Both the position numbers and the translations under genes were made by a program. DNA of 64,000 nucleotides, taken from NCBI RefSeq assembly GCF_947494555.1, contig NZ_CANLVF010000008.1, positions 62,001 through 126,000 on the forward strand, written 5' to 3'. Positions 61,286-64,000 of the stretch are shown piece after piece; within the stretch, counting starts at the first letter, position 1; each line of letters begins with the position of its first letter. This DNA is from an uncultured Roseibium sp. (GTDB lineage: Bacteria > Pseudomonadota > Alphaproteobacteria > Rhizobiales > Stappiaceae). A model generated the notes under the pieces. The model saw only the letters and a program-made list of their open reading frames with translations. It did not search any database and was not told where the DNA came from.

Positions 61286-62586
61286 AGCCCTTCCTCCTTC
61301 GGTGAGAAGCGGATGAACAGGGTCGCAAATGTCACCAGAACCACGAAGACCACGACCGCCACCGCGGCACCGGCTCCAAGGTTGGAGAGCGCAAAGCCCT
61401 GTTCATAGACATCGACGGTGAGCGTCCTGGTTCCGGCATTGCCGCCAGTGAGCAGGAAGATGTCGTCGAACTTGTTGAACGTCCAGATGAACCTCAGCAG
61501 GAACAGCACGGACAGGATGCCCATCAGCTGCGGCAGCGACAGGTACCAGAACTGCTGCAACGGCGTTGCTCCGTCCATCTCGGCAGCTTCATACATATCC
61601 GTGTTGATCGACTGCATGCGCGCCAGAATGAACAGGAAGGACAGGGGGAAATACCGCCACGCCTCGAACGCAATCACCGTCGTCAGCGCCAGGGGGAACT
61701 CCATCTGGATGCCGAAAAGCGAGTACTCGATCGCCCGTTGCCCGAAGAAATTGATCGGGTCGCTCACCACACCCATTTTGGTCAGAAGCGCATTCACCGT
61801 GCCGGAAAACGGATCGAAAAGCACTACCCAGGTGAACGCCACGGCAATCACCGGGGAGACATAGGGAAACAGGAAAAGCCCCCTGACAAATCCCCTGCCC
61901 TTGAAAGCCGTGTTGAGCAGCTGCGCTGCAAAAAGGCCCAGGACCAGCGCACCGCCTGTTCCGAAGATCGTGTAATAGAAGGTTACGCGCAGGACCGACC
62001 AGAATTCGTCCGCGCTGAAGATCCTTCGGAAATTCTCGAGCGAGAAATCGAAACTGGTCAGGATATTGTCGGCATCGCCAGATATGACCGGTTTGCTCGC
62101 ACGCTCGGGACGGTTCGCGGCCAGGAATGCGTCGGTCACAGTCCCTTCGATCTTGAGGCGTTCCCGCCAGCCGGGTTCGACAGTCCCGATTGTACAGGTC
62201 ATCGCGCTGCCATTGAGCGCGCACACATCGGGCACAGCGGTCACGTTAAAGCCGGCAGGAATGGCGTCCGTGAGCACGACATCGCGGACTTCCGCCTCTT
62301 GCGAGGAATTTCGAAGACGATATTCGATCTCCGCACTATCTCCCGCAGCTGCGGGACGGCCGCGCACGCGCTCGTTGACGAGGACAGTGGGCGGTCGCAG
62401 ATCAGCCAGCTGAACCGGTTTCACACTGATCCAGAAGTTGGCAAGTAGCGGCCCGGCGACAATCATCAAAATGATGGCGAATGTGGGCGCCAGCATGAGA
62501 TAGGCCAGCCACATCTCGCGGCGCTGCATGGGTCCGACACCTTTTGGCGGCCCCAGGGACTCCGAGTTTTGGTTCTGTGCGCTCAT
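61282..62586 (-). CDS. Carbohydrate ABC transporter permease, MalF type, with periplasmic insertion
   Basis: The 434-residue protein has six or more helices and EAA loop YEAAEMDGATPLQQFWYLSLPQLMGI. A block of about 110 residues between the first helix (WLAYLMLAPTFAIILMIVAGPLLANFW) and the rest of the transporter reads like a DUF11/invasin-type beta domain (GDSAEIEYRLRNSS, VVLTDAIPAGFNV, TCTIGTVEPG) and should lie in the periplasm. ATG 62586 gives MSAQNQNSES. Confidence 0.87.
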   Translation of the reverse strand: MSAQNQNSESLGPPKGVGPMQRREMWLAYLMLAPTFAIILMIVAGPLLANFWISVKPVQLADLRPPTVLVNERVRGRPAAAGDSAEIEYRLRNSSQEAEVRDVVLTDAIPAGFNVTAVPDVCALNGSAMTCTIGTVEPGWRERLKIEGTVTDAFLAANRPERASKPVISGDADNILTSFDFSLENFRRIFSADEFWSVLRVTFYYTIFGTGGALVLGLFAAQLLNTAFKGRGFVRGLFLFPYVSPVIAVAFTWVVLFDPFSGTVNALLTKMGVVSDPINFFGQRAIEYSLFGIQMEFPLALTTVIAFEAWRYFPLSFLFILARMQSINTDMYEAAEMDGATPLQQFWYLSLPQLMGILSVLFLLRFIWTFNKFDDIFLLTGGNAGTRTLTVDVYEQGFALSNLGAGAAVAVVVFVVLVTFATLFIRFSPKEEGL

Positions 62587-62747
62587 GGTTCCAGCTCTGC
62601 TTTTCTGCCCGTTCGCCACCTGAAATTCTGGCGGCGTTAGGACAAACCGTCCCTGACCTCCCGCGCAGCATGCGCGGGAAGAAGCACTTGGTGGAGACCG
62701 GGCACCTATAGGTTTTGCGCCCGATCCGGATGTTCATGGTGGGTGAT

Positions 62748-62771
62748 GTTCCGCCGTTTGGCCGGAGGAAC
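62748..62771 (-). terminator. Hairpin after the binding-protein gene
   Basis: Arms GTTCCGCCG and CGGAGGAAC (one mismatch) around TTTGGC lie between the binding-protein stop and the permease genes, without a T run. As at 45051-45073 it may reduce downstream transcription or protect the upstream mRNA. Confidence 0.55.
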
Positions 62772-62785
62772 CACGTGCAGTTTTG

Positions 62786-64000
62786 TTATTGAACCTTGGC
62801 GAGTTCTTCGTTGAGTTTGGCAACGGTTGCCGCGGCGTCGCGCTCATCGTCGATGAACTCACGGACATAGCGGTTGATCACCTGGCTGTTGATGATCTTC
62901 GATGCAAGCGAAAGCTGACCTTCCGTGACGCCCCAGCGGCTGGCGGTATCGAGACCGGCAACGATGGTCTTGATCGTCTCGGGATCATAGAGTTCCGTCA
63001 ACGGAGCCTTGCGGTCCACACCGACCGGCAGTTGGGCCCAGCCATCCACAAAGGCCGTCGCATTGTCGGCATTGCCGCGGCGGATCGGGAACTTTCCTTC
63101 AGGCGCGATCGACAGAGTGGACATGTAGCCGTCATCCATCGAGAACTCGATAAACTGCATCGCAGATTCGGTGTCGGCGTCGTTCGTAATGCCGAAATAA
63201 CGCACGTCGCCCCAGGCCGCACCGTCCGGATTGGACGGACCGCTCAGTGTCGTCACGACACCGGTTTTGGATGCCAGTTCCTTCGATGTCGGATCGTCGG
63301 TAATGGTCGGCGGAGCGCTATCGCGCAGTCCGGCAAGTTCATCCAGGATAAACGGAGACCAGATGATCATTGCAGCCTTGCCGGCAAAATAAAGTTCGCG
63401 CGACTGCTTCCAGAAAAGGTCGCCGGGAGGCGAAGCCTTGGCGATTGCCTTGTAGAACTCCAGGGCTTCAATCGTTTTCTTCTCGTCAAGAGCCTTGAAG
63501 CCGTCGCCGTCAACCGGGGTCACGCCGTTGGCCAGCAGCACATGCTCGAGCACCTGGCTCATGAAGTTTTCGTCGATTTTCGTTGCTGCGACGAATGCGA
63601 ACATTTCCGGCGGATTGTGCAGCTTTTCAACCGCGGCCAGAATGTTCTCGTAGCTGTCTGGTGCCGCAAGACCGTTCGCTTCGAAGAGGTCTTTGCGGTA
63701 AACGACCATCTGCGTCCAGCCATCAACCGGAACGGAGGCGATACCGCCGTCGACAGCCGCCATTGCGACAGCGCCCGGCGCGAAAGTATCCTTGCCGAGA
63801 TTATCAACGACTTCGGTCGCCGCTTCCGTATCCAGAATACCGGCTTCTGCCCAGGGCAGCGCATATTGAAGCGTGTGATAGATCACGTCCGGCAGGTCAC
63901 CGGCCGCAAAAGCCGCGGTTGCCCGCGTTCCGAGATCGGATTCAGAAACCGGAATGACCTCGACTTCGATACCGGTCTTGTCCTTGAAGGCTGCTGCCAT
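62786..64000 (-). CDS. Carbohydrate ABC transporter substrate-binding protein (5' partial)
   Basis: The 404 visible residues belong to an extracellular solute-binding protein family 1 member; the frame runs off the end of the window, so the signal peptide is outside. Visible features include AFKDKTGIEVEVIPVSESDLGTRATAAFAAGDLPDVIYHTL and GKAAMIIWSPFILDELAGLRDSAPP. It is the first-transcribed component of the downstream permease, hydrolase and ATPase genes and gives the importer its ligand specificity. Confidence 0.9.
   Translation of the reverse strand: MAAAFKDKTGIEVEVIPVSESDLGTRATAAFAAGDLPDVIYHTLQYALPWAEAGILDTEAATEVVDNLGKDTFAPGAVAMAAVDGGIASVPVDGWTQMVVYRKDLFEANGLAAPDSYENILAAVEKLHNPPEMFAFVAATKIDENFMSQVLEHVLLANGVTPVDGDGFKALDEKKTIEALEFYKAIAKASPPGDLFWKQSRELYFAGKAAMIIWSPFILDELAGLRDSAPPTITDDPTSKELASKTGVVTTLSGPSNPDGAAWGDVRYFGITNDADTESAMQFIEFSMDDGYMSTLSIAPEGKFPIRRGNADNATAFVDGWAQLPVGVDRKAPLTELYDPETIKTIVAGLDTASRWGVTEGQLSLASKIINSQVINRYVREFIDDERDAAATVAKLNEELAKVQ

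Overview
The window looks like chromosomal DNA of a marine-type alphaproteobacterium, most likely a Stappiaceae/Roseibium-like member of the Hyphomicrobiales. This rests on gene content (formate dehydrogenase accessory genes, a GlpSTPQUV-type glycerol ABC transporter, TRAP and carbohydrate ABC transporters), high GC and the coding style; no rRNA or other taxonomic marker is present. No phage, insertion sequence or CRISPR array was seen. The first and last genes run off the window.

Layout. 1-4627: end of a formate-dehydrogenase accessory operon (polyferredoxin, DUF6494, Mrp, biotin/lipoate-ligase-like, DUF6505), with a periplasmic-binding/cytochrome-like gene on the opposite strand. 4866-6053: MFS exporter. 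6165-12070: an RNA-repair locus, rsr (Ro60) - seven tandem Y-RNA-like ncRNAs - rtcB on the minus strand, with rtcR divergent. 12227-14941: a membrane protein, then a membrane protein plus B12-binding radical SAM pair. 15121-17683: YceI-OmpA protein and a caspase-like protein carrying a CxxCH motif. 17855-27294: Fe-alcohol dehydrogenase, aldehyde dehydrogenase, glutamine-synthetase-like ligase, TRAP transporter, N-formylglutamate-amidohydrolase-like enzyme and an RpiR regulator, plausibly a gamma-glutamylation route for an amine or amino alcohol. 27313-29666: AraC regulator and GH4 alpha-galactosidase. 30046-36398: a seven-gene block of ATP-grasp, HPr-kinase-like, amphi-Trp, PhoU-APH, Nudix and two phosphatase genes, matching what annotation families call the GAK system (function unknown). 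36443-38380: DyP peroxidase and partner. 39098-40637: BlaR1/BlaI pair without a beta-lactamase. 40857-46840: glycerol ABC transporter. 47283-48134: tryptophan 2,3-dioxygenase. 48270-50596: two orphan binding proteins. 50713-57406: transglutaminase / circularly permuted ATP-grasp / alpha-E / transglutaminase cluster. 57645-64000: ABC sugar importer with a GH63-like hydrolase.

The strongest discovery candidate is 7593-8664. On the minus strand, between rsr and rtcB, seven consecutive RNAs fold in the same way: a closing stem, an invariant ATGCC on the 5' side, an upper stem of about 8 bp that covaries between copies and always has a G-U pair at position 5, and a 3' strand usually ending TTG before the closing stem. 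This is the architecture of Ro60-binding Y RNAs. Two copies carry an almost perfect but circularly permuted tRNA mimic (T arm, acceptor 3' strand, ACCA, five-base linker, acceptor 5' strand, TA, D arm). One carries a T arm stacked on a short stem capped by GCGA. Two are minimal stems. The divergent RtcR has lost the GAFTGA loop that contacts sigma-54, and no sigma-54 promoter is visible, so control of this locus probably differs from the enterobacterial one. All structures were found by eye and need covariance-model and expression checks.
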